A DNA stretch of 64,000 nucleotides from UBA2589 sp038120095 (lineage in GTDB: Bacteria > Gemmatimonadota > Gemmatimonadetes > Longimicrobiales > Gaopeijiaceae), in the NCBI GenBank assembly GCA_038120095.1, contig JAYOKZ010000004.1, forward strand, positions 1-64,000. The letters run 5' to 3'. A program made the position numbers and the translations under genes. This document shows, piece after piece, positions 18,861-27,421 of this stretch. How positions within the stretch are numbered: position 1 is the stretch's first letter; each line of letters starts with the position of its first letter. Below the pieces are notes generated by a model, which made no database searches, was not told the origin of the DNA, and worked only from the letters and a program-made list of their open reading frames with translations.

Positions 18861-20240
18861 ATGCACTTCATCACGGGAAAACACATCGAGCGACGCACCT
18901 TTCTGAAAGGGATGGGTGCCTCGATCGGCGTACCCCTGCTCGACGCCATGACCCCGGCGGGTCGGGGGCGTGCCGCAACCGCCGAGCCGCCGAAACGGCT
19001 CGTCTGCATCGAGGAAGTCCACGGCGTCGCCGGCTGCAACGATTGGGGATCGTCGCAGCACATGTTCGCCCCCGAGACCGTCGGACGGGACTTCGAACTG
19101 CTTCCGGGAAATGTCCTGACGTCGCTGGAGGCGCATCGCGAGCACCTCACGATCGTGAGCAATACGGATGTGCGCATGGCGGAGGCCTTCGCACCGCCGG
19201 AGATCGGGGGAGACCATTTCCGCTCGAGCGCGGTGTTTCTGACCCAGTCCCACCCGAAGCAGACTCAGGGCTCCGACCTCATGGTCGGCACCTCGCTGGA
19301 CCAGATTCATGCGCAGCGCTTCGGACAGGATACCGTCCTGCCGTCGCTGCAACTCTGCATCGAGCCGACCGACAAAGGTGGGGGCTGCGACTACAACTAC
19401 TCCTGCTCGTACACGGATTCGATCAGCTGGTCCTCACCGACCACACCGCTGCCCATGATTCGCAGTCCCCGGGCAGCATTCGATCTGCTCTTCGGGGCCG
19501 GGGGCACGGAGGCCGAACGAGCACTCCGGCGAAGAACGCACAGCAGTATCCTGGACTGGGTCGCACGGGAAGTGGCTCATCTCAGGCGGGACGTCGGAGC
19601 CCTCGATCGCCAGCGGATCGACCGGTATCTCACCAGCGTCCGTGAGATCGAGCGGCGTATTCAGATGGTCGAGGCGCACAACAGCAGCGGAGAGCCGAGG
19701 GAGTTGCCGGGAGCCCCCCCGGGGGTGCCGGATTCCTTCAGTGAGCACATGCAGTTGATGTTCGATCTTCAGGTGCTTGCCTTCGAAACCGACATCACGC
19801 GCGTCACCGCATTCAAGACAGGGCGGGACGCGTCGAACCGCACCTTCCCGGAGAGTGGATCCGATCGGGGCTTTCACCCCGCGTCGCACCATGGTGGCCG
19901 CGAAGAAAGCATCCTGGAGTTCAACAAGATCTGCCAGTATCGCGTGCAACAACTGGCCTACTTCGTCGATCGCCTCCAGAACACAGCCGACGTCGATGGG
20001 ACCCTGCTGGACAACACTGTGGTCCTCTGGGGCTCACCGATGGGCGATGCCAATCTCCACAACCACCGCCGATGCCCGTTGATTCTGCTTGGTGGAGGAA
20101 ACGGGGTCCTGGACGGAGGCGCGCACTACAAGGCCCCGGATGGCACGCCGATGGCAAACGTGTTCCTGACCCTGCTGCACCGACTCGGCCACGAAGACGT
20201 GCATAGCTTCGGGGACAGCACAGGCGAATTCCTCCTCTAG
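18861..20240 (+). CDS. DUF1552 domain-containing protein, Tat-exported
   Basis: A 459-aa protein that starts 15 bases after the DUF1592 gene with a GGAG ribosome site. The N-terminus carries a twin-arginine-like signal ('RRTFLKG', then a hydrophobic stretch), so it is probably folded, perhaps with a metal, before export. The rest matches the DUF1552 family, which resembles the sulfatase/phosphatase-like DUF1501 group: conserved 'GSDLMVGTSLDQ', 'SGSDRGFHPASHHGG' and 'WGSPMGDANLHNHR' segments rich in His, Asp and Asn could bind metal. DUF1552 and DUF1592 proteins are regularly encoded side by side, which supports joint function. The substrate is unknown. Confidence 0.9.
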   Translation: MHFITGKHIERRTFLKGMGASIGVPLLDAMTPAGRGRAATAEPPKRLVCIEEVHGVAGCNDWGSSQHMFAPETVGRDFELLPGNVLTSLEAHREHLTIVSNTDVRMAEAFAPPEIGGDHFRSSAVFLTQSHPKQTQGSDLMVGTSLDQIHAQRFGQDTVLPSLQLCIEPTDKGGGCDYNYSCSYTDSISWSSPTTPLPMIRSPRAAFDLLFGAGGTEAERALRRRTHSSILDWVAREVAHLRRDVGALDRQRIDRYLTSVREIERRIQMVEAHNSSGEPRELPGAPPGVPDSFSEHMQLMFDLQVLAFETDITRVTAFKTGRDASNRTFPESGSDRGFHPASHHGGREESILEFNKICQYRVQQLAYFVDRLQNTADVDGTLLDNTVVLWGSPMGDANLHNHRRCPLILLGGGNGVLDGGAHYKAPDGTPMANVFLTLLHRLGHEDVHSFGDSTGEFLL

Positions 20241-20259
20241 GCCGCGAGGAATCGAACGG

Positions 20260-22440
20260 ATGGGAATGACCATGCGCTGGCGGCGCCTGACAGGGACAGG
20301 CCTGATCCTCGGGTCGATGCTCGCCCTCTCGGGCATGACGCCTTCCGACTCACCCGTGGCCGACGCAGCCATGCGAGGAGACCTCGAAGGCGTGCGATCA
20401 CTGCTTCGCTCCGGAGCCGACGTGAACGGCGCTCAGGGGGACGGAATGACGGCCCTCCACTGGGCTGCACAGCGGGGCGAACGAGAACTCACCGAGATTC
20501 TTCTCTATGCGGGCGCTCAGGTCGATGCCGGCACCCGCATCGGCAGCTACACACCTCTGCACATCGCGGCACGTGAGGCCCGGCCGGGCGTCGTCGAACT
20601 GCTGCTCAGGGCTGGAGCGGACCCTGCACTGGCCTCGACCAACAGTGGCGCCACCGCACTTCATCTGGCTGCGCGCTCGGGTGACCGCCGCGTCATCGAG
20701 CTCCTGATCGAGCACGGAGCCAGCGTGGACGCGAAGGCAGGGTCGTGGGAGCAGACCCCCCTCATCTTTGCCGCGGCCCTGAATCGCGTTGACGCCATCG
20801 AGGCGCTGATCACCGCCGGAGCCGATCCCGACCGTGCGTCCGCCGTGGTGGACGTGGTCGAGATGGCGGCCGCAGACGAAGCGGCGGAGCGAAGGCTCGA
20901 GGAAGCGATCGAGGGCTTCCGTGAACAGCAGGCCGGAGGGCCGGATTGGCAGCCGACACCGAGTCAGGTCCAGGCCGCAGTCGACCTTGCTCGACAGGTT
21001 CAGACCCGCTGGACCGAGATCTCTCGTGAGGAGGCGGACTCGTCGGAAGCTGGCGAGTCCGGCGCCGGTGCCGACGACGAATCCGACGATCCGGCCGATG
21101 CGGAGGTCGAGTCGTACCCGGACGACGACCACGAGGGCAACGACGAGACCGACGGGGCGTCGGCTGTGGGATCATCGACGGAGCCTGTTCCCGGCGAGGA
21201 CGCGGACACGCCGCAGGAGACCGTCGAGCCCGATGACGATGAGCCACGCCCACTTTCCTACGCGGAGCAGGTTGGTTCATGGGGTGGGCTGACCCCCCTA
21301 CACCATGCCGTTCGGCAGGGGCACGTCGAGGCAACACGAACGCTGCTTGCTGCCGGTGCCGACATCGATCGAACCAGCGGAGACGGTACCACGCCACTCC
21401 TGATGGCCGCCATCAATGGTCAGTGGGATCTCGCACAATTCCTCATCGAGGCCGGTGCGGATCCGAACAGGGCGAGTGACGCGGGCGCGACACCGCTCTA
21501 CGCGGTCCTCGAACGTGAATGGCAACCTCGAGCCAGCTACGCCCATCCGACGGAGCATCAGCGCCAGCAGACGACACATCTCGAGATGATGGAGCTGCTC
21601 CTCGAAGCCGGAGCCGACCCGAACGCGCGCCTGTCACGACACCTCTGGTACATGGAATACACGTTCGGCGTGCTTCGAGGGAGCGGCATCAACCTGCAGG
21701 GTGCCACTCCCTTCTGGCGTGCTGCGTACGCCCTCGATGTGGAGGCGATGAAGCTGCTCGCGTCGTTCGGTGCCGACTCGAACATCCGCACCATGAAGCC
21801 CCCGCAGCGACGCCGCCGCGCGGCCCCGGCCGAGGAAGAGGTCGAACCCGTCGAAGGGGGTCAGGAACCCGCTCCCCCGGGTGGTGAGGCAGCCGTGGAT
21901 GGCGCCTCGGACGAGGCCGGGGCCACGGCGGAGCCGCCGGAGGGGGCAGACGACGCTGGAGACGCCGTGACCGAAGACGAGCCGCCGGGCTCGGAAGAGG
22001 CAGGCGAAGTCATGGAGGGGGACGAGCCGGATCCGTCGGGGCTGCCTCCCATCCCGACGGGAGGGCCGGCCATCCACGCGATCCATGCCGCCTCGGGCGT
22101 GGGCTACGGGCAGTCCTTCGCCGGAAACGCACACCGATTCCTCCCCAACGGATGGCTTCCAGCTGTACGGTTTCTCGTTGAGGAAATGGGAGCCGACGTC
22201 AACGCCCGCGACGCGAACGGATACACTCCCCTTCACCATGCGGCCTCCCGAGGAGATGTCGACATGATCCTGTACCTCGTCGATCGGGGAGCGGACGTGA
22301 TGGCGGTAAGTCGAAAAGGTGAGACGACCGTGGACATGGCAAACGGCCCCGTCCAGCGGGTGCAGCCCTACCCCGAAGCAATCGCGCTCCTCGAGTCACT
22401 CGGAGCGGTCAACAACCACAACTGCGTATCGTGTGAGTAG
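20260..22440 (+). CDS. Secreted ankyrin-repeat protein with acidic linkers
   Basis: A 726-aa protein with a short hydrophobic signal peptide (about residues 8-25). The start at 20260 has a GAGGA ribosome site. Ankyrin repeats form three blocks: about five at residues 33-195, about five at 335-500, and two or three at 610-715 ('GADVNARDANGYTPLHHAASRGDVDMI'-type units, about 645-670). The blocks are separated by very acidic, low-complexity linkers (about 255-325 and 510-600, Glu/Asp/Pro/Gly). The C-terminus ends in a CxxC pair ('NCVSCE'). An exported ankyrin protein next to DUF1592/DUF1552 genes probably acts as a scaffold or binding partner for them; that is inference. Confidence 0.88.
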   Translation: MGMTMRWRRLTGTGLILGSMLALSGMTPSDSPVADAAMRGDLEGVRSLLRSGADVNGAQGDGMTALHWAAQRGERELTEILLYAGAQVDAGTRIGSYTPLHIAAREARPGVVELLLRAGADPALASTNSGATALHLAARSGDRRVIELLIEHGASVDAKAGSWEQTPLIFAAALNRVDAIEALITAGADPDRASAVVDVVEMAAADEAAERRLEEAIEGFREQQAGGPDWQPTPSQVQAAVDLARQVQTRWTEISREEADSSEAGESGAGADDESDDPADAEVESYPDDDHEGNDETDGASAVGSSTEPVPGEDADTPQETVEPDDDEPRPLSYAEQVGSWGGLTPLHHAVRQGHVEATRTLLAAGADIDRTSGDGTTPLLMAAINGQWDLAQFLIEAGADPNRASDAGATPLYAVLEREWQPRASYAHPTEHQRQQTTHLEMMELLLEAGADPNARLSRHLWYMEYTFGVLRGSGINLQGATPFWRAAYALDVEAMKLLASFGADSNIRTMKPPQRRRRAAPAEEEVEPVEGGQEPAPPGGEAAVDGASDEAGATAEPPEGADDAGDAVTEDEPPGSEEAGEVMEGDEPDPSGLPPIPTGGPAIHAIHAASGVGYGQSFAGNAHRFLPNGWLPAVRFLVEEMGADVNARDANGYTPLHHAASRGDVDMILYLVDRGADVMAVSRKGETTVDMANGPVQRVQPYPEAIALLESLGAVNNHNCVSCE

Positions 22441-22453
22441 GCGCCTGCCGCAT

Positions 22454-22474
22454 CGTGCGAACAGAGCTCGCACG
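22454..22474. terminator. GC-rich hairpin between convergent genes
   Basis: A perfect 7-bp stem (CGTGCGA / TCGCACG) with a 7-base loop lies 14 bases after the ankyrin stop and before the convergent SGNH-like gene. It could end transcription from either side, but there is no U-tract on either strand, so it may only be a 3'-end stabiliser. Confidence 0.35.
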
Positions 22475-22523
22475 CAGGACCCCGCGGGATTCGGTCATGA
22501 CTCGCCATCCGAGCCGCGCCTGA

Positions 22524-23348
22524 CTACCGCACCGCACTGTCGAAGCGTGGATCGTGCTCGTGCGCGATCTGCTGAGCGATGGCTCTGAGATCCACAGAGT
22601 ACCCAGGGTCGTAATCGTACGTATTCAGATCTACTCCATAGATCGCCTCGAGCCAGACGAGACGCGCGAGGGCCTTCAGGATCTCACCGGCATGTCCCTT
22701 TGGGTCCGTGAAGAGGGCCTGGTCGGCGGCTCCCGTGAGGGTGGAGATATCGGCGATATCTCCCGCCTCGAACAGATTCCTCAGCTCGAGCGCAGAACGT
22801 CCGTAGGGAATGCAGAAAATGTCGACCCCTGGAAACAGGGCCCGAACTGATTCAACGAGTGCGTGCCACGGCCCCTGGTGAAACGCCAGCCATGTGTCAG
22901 CGAACGTGACCGCATCGACAGCCTCGGGGAAATCACTCCACGGGAGTCCAATGAAGAATCTCGTATCCGGGTTCCGCTGAAGGGCGTACTCGATCCAACG
23001 CTCATACCCTTCCGTCGTGGGATACGTCGCCGCGTACGTCATGCCGAACAGCTCCACATCTCCTCGATCGAGGACGGCCTGGATCTGGAGGCGCTTTCCC
23101 GCATCGTTCCAGAGGGCCAGAGGCGCGCCGCTCTCGCCTCCCGCGAAGACCACCTCCTGCTCGTGCCCGACAATGCCGGCCTCGACCGCATGCCACGGCA
23201 TGCCCTCGGCGATGGGACGGAAGAAGCTGTGGCCGATGAACAGCGAGTTCAAACCCGTCCCGGCGTCGGATTCCGGCCCCGTGACGTCGGCGCAGGCGAC
23301 CATGGAGACGCTCAGGAGGGCTGGTATGGCGATGGTCCGATATCTCAC
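22524..23348 (-). CDS. SGNH/GDSL-like hydrolase lipoprotein
   Basis: I chose GTG 23348 (274 aa), preceded by GAGG, because it gives a compact lipoprotein signal 'VRYRTIAIPALLSVSMVAC' (Cys about 19) instead of a 41-residue unrelated extension. 'SLFIGHSFF' near residue 34 resembles the nucleophile block (GxSF) of SGNH hydrolases, and 'TDPKGHAGEILKALA' near the C-terminus fits the Asp-x-x-His block V. In between are acid and aromatic-rich segments without a clear Gly/Asn block. It is likely an envelope esterase or acyl hydrolase of unknown substrate. It stands alone, divergent from the TlpA-like gene. Confidence 0.55.
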   Translation of the reverse strand: MRYRTIAIPALLSVSMVACADVTGPESDAGTGLNSLFIGHSFFRPIAEGMPWHAVEAGIVGHEQEVVFAGGESGAPLALWNDAGKRLQIQAVLDRGDVELFGMTYAATYPTTEGYERWIEYALQRNPDTRFFIGLPWSDFPEAVDAVTFADTWLAFHQGPWHALVESVRALFPGVDIFCIPYGRSALELRNLFEAGDIADISTLTGAADQALFTDPKGHAGEILKALARLVWLEAIYGVDLNTYDYDPGYSVDLRAIAQQIAHEHDPRFDSAVR

Positions 23349-23497
23349 GATGCTGCCTCGGTTCGCGGGTCCTCGTATGGCTGTGAAGTAAGGACGAAAC
23401 GACGACGCAAAAGTTAAACAAAGCGTCTGGGGGCGTCGGTCGCCACTTCGGTAGCACCCCAAGGATCTCACGCATCTCCTGCGGGTTCTAGGGCCGC

Positions 23498-24076
23498 ATG
23501 AAACGCCGATTTCTTCGCTGGGTTGAGCGCGCCGTCACCGCGGCAATCGTTCTCTTCGTCCTGTACCGGCTGGGGCCGCAGATCCAGGCGTGGACAGGTG
23601 TGGGGCCGGACCTCGGCCGCGCTCCGGCCTACACGTTTACTGCACTCGACGGCACCGAGGTCGACTCCGAGGCGATGCTCGGCAACGTCGTCGTGCTGAA
23701 CTTCTGGGCAACCTGGTGCGGTCCGTGCAAGCTGGAGATGCCCGCACTTCAGAGCCTTCACGAGGACAGGCGAGAAGACGGGGTGGTGGTGCTCGGTCTC
23801 TCGACCGACGCCGGCTGGAGCACGACTGTTCAGGACTTCATCGACGAGCGGGGGATCGGCTACCCGGTCGGCCGCGCGACGAACGAGCACCGCCGGGCTT
23901 TCGGAGGGATCGCCGCCATACCGACCACCTTCATCATCGATCGAGACGGTGTGGTCCAGCATCGGGTCGTCGGCTACTTCACGCCGCCGGCGATGCGTGC
24001 CGCGGTGGACCGCCTGCTCGCACGGCCCACCCAAGCTGCGTCATCGCCTAGTGACGAAACAGCCGTCGACCGGTAA
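23498..24076 (+). CDS. TlpA/ResA-like membrane-anchored thioredoxin
   Basis: A 192-aa periplasmic disulfide reductase. Residues 12-25 form an uncleaved membrane anchor. The thioredoxin fold follows, with the active site WCGPC in 'FWATWCGPCKLEMPAL' (about residues 71-75) and the cis-proline loop 'IPTTFIIDRDG'. The extra 'ALDGTEVDSEAMLGNVVVLNFW' segment is typical of TlpA/ResA proteins that reduce apocytochrome c or other envelope thiols. With the CxxCH-bearing DUF1592 protein encoded nearby, a role in its maturation is possible but unproven. Its 3' end overlaps the convergent purH end by 29 bases. Confidence 0.9.
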   Translation: MKRRFLRWVERAVTAAIVLFVLYRLGPQIQAWTGVGPDLGRAPAYTFTALDGTEVDSEAMLGNVVVLNFWATWCGPCKLEMPALQSLHEDRREDGVVVLGLSTDAGWSTTVQDFIDERGIGYPVGRATNEHRRAFGGIAAIPTTFIIDRDGVVQHRVVGYFTPPAMRAAVDRLLARPTQAASSPSDETAVDR

Positions 24077-25628
24077 AGACCATCGCGATCCCGTGCTCGT
24101 CGGCGGCGGCGATCACCTCTTCGTCGCGCACCGAGCCTCCCGGCTGAATCACCGCCTTCACGCCCGCCTCCGCGGCTGCGTCGACGCCGTCCCGAAACGG
24201 GAAGAACGCATCGGATGCAAGAACCGACCCCACAAGATCGCGACCCGCATCGCCCGCCTTCCTCACGGCGATCTTCGATGAATCCACCCGGCTCATCTGC
24301 CCTGCCCCGATACCGAGGACGCCCCCGTCTCGGGCCAGCAGAATCGCGTTTGACTTCACGCCGAAGATCGCAGCCCATGCGAATCGAAGGTCGTCCCATT
24401 CCTGTGCCGTCGGCTGCCGGACCGTCGCGACCCGCCACGACGAATCCACCTCGCCATAAAAGGGTGGAATCGGCGGCGTCTGGGCGAGCGTGCCCCCGTA
24501 CACACTTCGCAGGACCCGGGGCTGGGGAAGATGTCCATGGTTGGCGAGGAACCCGGACGAATCCCCGCCCGGGAACGCCATGATTCGGATGTTCTTCTTC
24601 TCGGTGAGCTTCGCCATGGCCTCGTGAGAGTAACCCGGGGCTACGACACACTCGATGAAGAGGTTGGACATAAGATCGGCCGTTGCCCCGTCGACCGGTC
24701 GGTTGACGGCAATCACGGACCCGAAGGCACTCACGGGATCCGTGGCCAGGGCTCGCTCATACGCCTCCGCAAGAGAGTCACCCACTCCGAGACCGCATGG
24801 CGTGGTGTGTTTGATGATGGCAACGGAGGGACGCGGGGACCGCGCGAACGGAGCCAGGCTCAGTAGCGCCCCGTCCAGGTCGAGGATGTTGTTGTAGGAG
24901 AGTTCCTTGCCGTGATGCTGTTCCAGTGCCGAGATGCCGGACGGCGATTCAGGCCCGTAGAACGCGGCCTGCTGGTCGGGGTTCTCGCCGTAGCGGAGGG
25001 TCTGGAGCCGGACAAGCGACCCCTCGAGTCGCGGTCCCAGCACCTCACCGCCCCCATCCTCCTGCATCAGATACTCGGCGACCGCCGCATCATAGCTGCT
25101 GATATGCTGAAAGACCTTGGCAGCGAGGTGACGACGCAGGACCGGATCGTCTTCACCGTCGATCGCACCGATGACCGCAGAATAATCATTCGGGTCCACG
25201 ACGACCCAGACATCCTTGTGACTCTTGGCGGCAGCCCGGATCATCGTCGGCCCACCGATGTCGACCTTCTCCATCGCGGTATCGACCGGAACGTCCCCGG
25301 CGGCGACCGTTTCCCGGAACGGGTAGAGGTTTACCGCCACGAGGTCGATCGGTCCGTAGCCGTGCTGCTCGAGGGCCGCCATGTCCTCGGGGTTCGCTCG
25401 CCGGGCCAGGAGCCCCGCATGGATTGCCGGATGCAGGGTCTTCACCCGGCCGTCCATCATCTCGGGATGCCGCGTGACATCCGAAACCGATGTGACATCT
25501 ACGCCACCCTCTCGCAGAGCACGCGCCGTACCGCCTGTCGAGAGGATCTGCCAGCCTCGTTCGGTGAGCGCCCTCCCGAGTTCAACGATCCCGGTCTTGT
25601 CGGACACGCTCAGAAGTGCGCGCTTCAT
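24048..25628 (-). CDS. purH: Bifunctional AICAR formyltransferase / IMP cyclohydrolase
   Basis: A 526-aa enzyme for the last two steps of de novo IMP synthesis. It has an N-terminal MGS-like cyclohydrolase domain ('RALLSVSDKTGIVELGRAL', 'STGGTARAL', 'VKTLHPAIHAGLLARR'; about residues 1-190) and a C-terminal transformylase domain with the catalytic Lys-His motif in 'IIKHTTPCGLG' and 'LRYGENPDQQAAFYG'. Length is standard. It follows purN with a 4-base ATGA overlap, a common bacterial arrangement. The gene tail overlaps the convergent thioredoxin gene, so read-through antisense is possible at this boundary. Confidence 0.98.
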   Translation of the reverse strand: MKRALLSVSDKTGIVELGRALTERGWQILSTGGTARALREGGVDVTSVSDVTRHPEMMDGRVKTLHPAIHAGLLARRANPEDMAALEQHGYGPIDLVAVNLYPFRETVAAGDVPVDTAMEKVDIGGPTMIRAAAKSHKDVWVVVDPNDYSAVIGAIDGEDDPVLRRHLAAKVFQHISSYDAAVAEYLMQEDGGGEVLGPRLEGSLVRLQTLRYGENPDQQAAFYGPESPSGISALEQHHGKELSYNNILDLDGALLSLAPFARSPRPSVAIIKHTTPCGLGVGDSLAEAYERALATDPVSAFGSVIAVNRPVDGATADLMSNLFIECVVAPGYSHEAMAKLTEKKNIRIMAFPGGDSSGFLANHGHLPQPRVLRSVYGGTLAQTPPIPPFYGEVDSSWRVATVRQPTAQEWDDLRFAWAAIFGVKSNAILLARDGGVLGIGAGQMSRVDSSKIAVRKAGDAGRDLVGSVLASDAFFPFRDGVDAAAEAGVKAVIQPGGSVRDEEVIAAADEHGIAMVFTGRRLFRH

Positions 25629-26329
25629 CGGACTTCCTCATTCGATTCGTGAAGGGGTGAGAATCCGGGGGTGTCGTGGGCCGAAACCTCACGCGGCCCC
25701 ACATCGGTCATGCGTTCGGGCGTGACGCCGGCTCGCAGCGCGGCGCAGAGATGGTCGACAGCCGCCGGGTACAGACGGTGCTCCACCTCGAGAACCCGGG
25801 CGGCAATCTCCTCGGGCGTATCGTCCGGAAATCGCTCGACGTACCACTGGCCGAGAATCGTGCCTTTGTCGTAGGCACCATCGACGAAGTGGATCGTGGC
25901 GCCGGTCATCGGCGCGTCGGATGCCGCCACTGCCCGGTGCACATTGATCCCGTACATGCCCTGACCGCCGAACGCCGGCAGCAGAGCCGGATGGACGTTC
26001 AGCATCCGTCCCGTGAAGCGGCGTGTCACCTCCAGGGGAATTCGGCGCAGATACCCGGCCAGAAGGACGACATCGATGTCGTGTGCCGCAAAGGCCTCGA
26101 GCGTCTCCGCGGCAACCTCGTCATCGGTGCGATCCTTGGTCGAAATGATCTGGACGGGCACGTCCGACGCCCGAGCCCGGTCCGCCGCTCCGGCCTCCCG
26201 ATTCATCACGAGCAGTGCCACACGCCATCCTCGATTCTCCGAGGACGCATGGTCGACGAGAGCCTGGAAGTTGCTGCCGCCCCCTGATGCAAGCACGGCG
26301 ACATTGAGCGCAGCCCCGTCCGGCGTCAC
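25625..26329 (-). CDS. purN: Phosphoribosylglycinamide formyltransferase
   Basis: A 234-aa enzyme that transfers formyl from 10-formyl-THF to GAR in purine synthesis. Signatures: 'VLASGGGSNFQALVD' (substrate phosphate loop), 'NVHPALLPAFGGQGMYG' (the HPSLLP-type box with catalytic His) and 'GATIHFVD' with the catalytic Asp region. The roughly 25-residue C-terminal tail is an extension beyond the usual length. It starts at GTG 26329, overlapping the MBL-gene stop as GTGA, and it overlaps purH by ATGA, so the three genes are translated together. Confidence 0.96.
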   Translation of the reverse strand: MTPDGAALNVAVLASGGGSNFQALVDHASSENRGWRVALLVMNREAGAADRARASDVPVQIISTKDRTDDEVAAETLEAFAAHDIDVVLLAGYLRRIPLEVTRRFTGRMLNVHPALLPAFGGQGMYGINVHRAVAASDAPMTGATIHFVDGAYDKGTILGQWYVERFPDDTPEEIAARVLEVEHRLYPAAVDHLCAALRAGVTPERMTDVGPREVSAHDTPGFSPLHESNEEVR

Positions 26330-26979
26330 GCCAACTCGCCACCGTAGTGAGGAGTCAGGAACGGATTCGTCAATCGCTCCCGTCCCACGGTCGTCGCCGG
26401 GCCATGGCCCGGGTAGAGCAGCGTCTCGTCAGGCAACGAGAGGATCTCCCGACGGATCGAGGCCATGAGCGTCTGGAAGTCGCCACCCGGAAGGTCCGTG
26501 CGGCCGATCGATCCCTGAAAGACCACGTCCCCGACCAACGCGATCGAGTCGGCCGGCGAGACGAAGATGACATGTCCCGGCGCGTGCCCGGGCGCAAAGG
26601 AGATGTCGAACGTACACCCCCCAAAGTCGAACGACACACCGGGCACCAGCTCGTCCGTCGGCTCGGGCTGACTGTCGATCGAAAGCCCGAACATCGCCGC
26701 CTGCCTCTGCACACCCCGATAGAGCTCGAAATCGTCCGGATGCAACCAGATCGGTACGTCCGGAGCAGCTGCCCGCACCTCCGACACGCCCTCGATGTGA
26801 TCGAGGTGCGCGTGGGTCAACAGGATCGCCTGGAGATCCAGGCCCTCGTTTTCGAGGGCCTGAACGAGCATCGGCGCGCCGGCGCCCGGATCGACGGCCA
26901 CACAGGCACCCGTCACATCGCAAACCGCCAGGTATGCATTCTCACCGAACCCACCTCCGGTGAAGGTCCGGATCTGCAC
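26326..26979 (-). CDS. MBL-fold metallo-hydrolase (glyoxalase II-like)
   Basis: A 217-aa metallo-beta-lactamase-fold hydrolase. It has the metal motif 'THAHLDH' (His56, His58, Asp60, His61), 'APGHAPGHVIF' with the third His, an Asp in 'ALVGDVVFQGSIGRTDL' and 'LYPGHGP' with the last His. This is the pattern of YcbL/glyoxalase II-type thioesterases that act on glutathione or other thiol esters. The C-terminal substrate domain is short, so it is probably not a true GloB. The start GTG 26979 has a strong GGGGGA ribosome site. It couples to purN by GTGA, though a functional link to purines is not evident. Confidence 0.88.
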   Translation of the reverse strand: MQIRTFTGGGFGENAYLAVCDVTGACVAVDPGAGAPMLVQALENEGLDLQAILLTHAHLDHIEGVSEVRAAAPDVPIWLHPDDFELYRGVQRQAAMFGLSIDSQPEPTDELVPGVSFDFGGCTFDISFAPGHAPGHVIFVSPADSIALVGDVVFQGSIGRTDLPGGDFQTLMASIRREILSLPDETLLYPGHGPATTVGRERLTNPFLTPHYGGELA

Positions 26980-27006
26980 TGCGTTATCCCCCGTGACGGA
27001 GCTTCA

Positions 27007-27333
27007 TCAGACTGTGAAGGAGCTCCCGCAGCCGCAGCCGCCCGAGGCGTTCGGATTCCGGAAGGTGAAGCCCTGACCCATCATCGAGCTCACGTAATCG
27101 ATCTCCACACCCTCGAGGTACTGTGCACTGAACGGATCGACGAAGACCTTCACGCCACTGACGTCGAGCACTTCGTCGTCGGACTCCGGCGCGTCCTCGA
27201 TGTTCAAGCCGTACTGGAAACCCGAGCACCCACCCGGAAGAACGGCGACGCGAAGACCCGCTTCGGTCTCCACACCATGCTCATTGATGAAGTCCTGAAC
27301 CTTTTCGGTGGCCATCGCGGTCAGCGTCACCAT
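27007..27333 (-). CDS. HesB/IscA/ErpA-type iron-sulfur carrier
   Basis: A 108-aa A-type Fe-S carrier that receives clusters from the assembly scaffold and passes them to apo-enzymes. The three conserved cysteines are present in 'GGCSGFQY' and the C-terminal 'GGCGCGSSF'. I prefer ATG 27333 because homologues begin with the 'LTxxAxEKV' helix; an in-frame GTG at 27363 would add ten residues. It lies 27 bases before the MBL-fold gene. A weak promoter-like element lies upstream. ErpA, IscA and SufA are too similar to choose between from this sequence. Confidence 0.92.
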   Translation of the reverse strand: MVTLTAMATEKVQDFINEHGVETEAGLRVAVLPGGCSGFQYGLNIEDAPESDDEVLDVSGVKVFVDPFSAQYLEGVEIDYVSSMMGQGFTFRNPNASGGCGCGSSFTV

Positions 27334-27395
27334 GTCGCCATCACTCTCATTGAGACGTGTCACTCGTTCGACGGGCCCGATGCCCGACGCCCTCC

Positions 27396-27421
27396 AATAT
27401 ATCGTGGGAGAATCGACTCAA
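27396..27421 (-). promoter_or_regulatory. Possible promoter for the Fe-S carrier/MBL/purNH unit
   Basis: On the minus strand, TTGAGT (27421-27416) and TATATT (27401-27396) look like -35 and -10 boxes. The spacer is only 14 bases, shorter than usual, so this is a weak call. It sits in the 84-base gap between gmhB and the carrier gene, where a new transcript start is plausible. Confidence 0.28.

Noticed and set aside
23349..23497. AT-rich promoter patch between the SGNH-like and TlpA-like genes
   Set aside because: The stretch around 23395-23425 is locally AT-rich ('AAAAGTTAAACAAAG'), but I could not find a -35/-10 pair with acceptable spacing, so no promoter is called.
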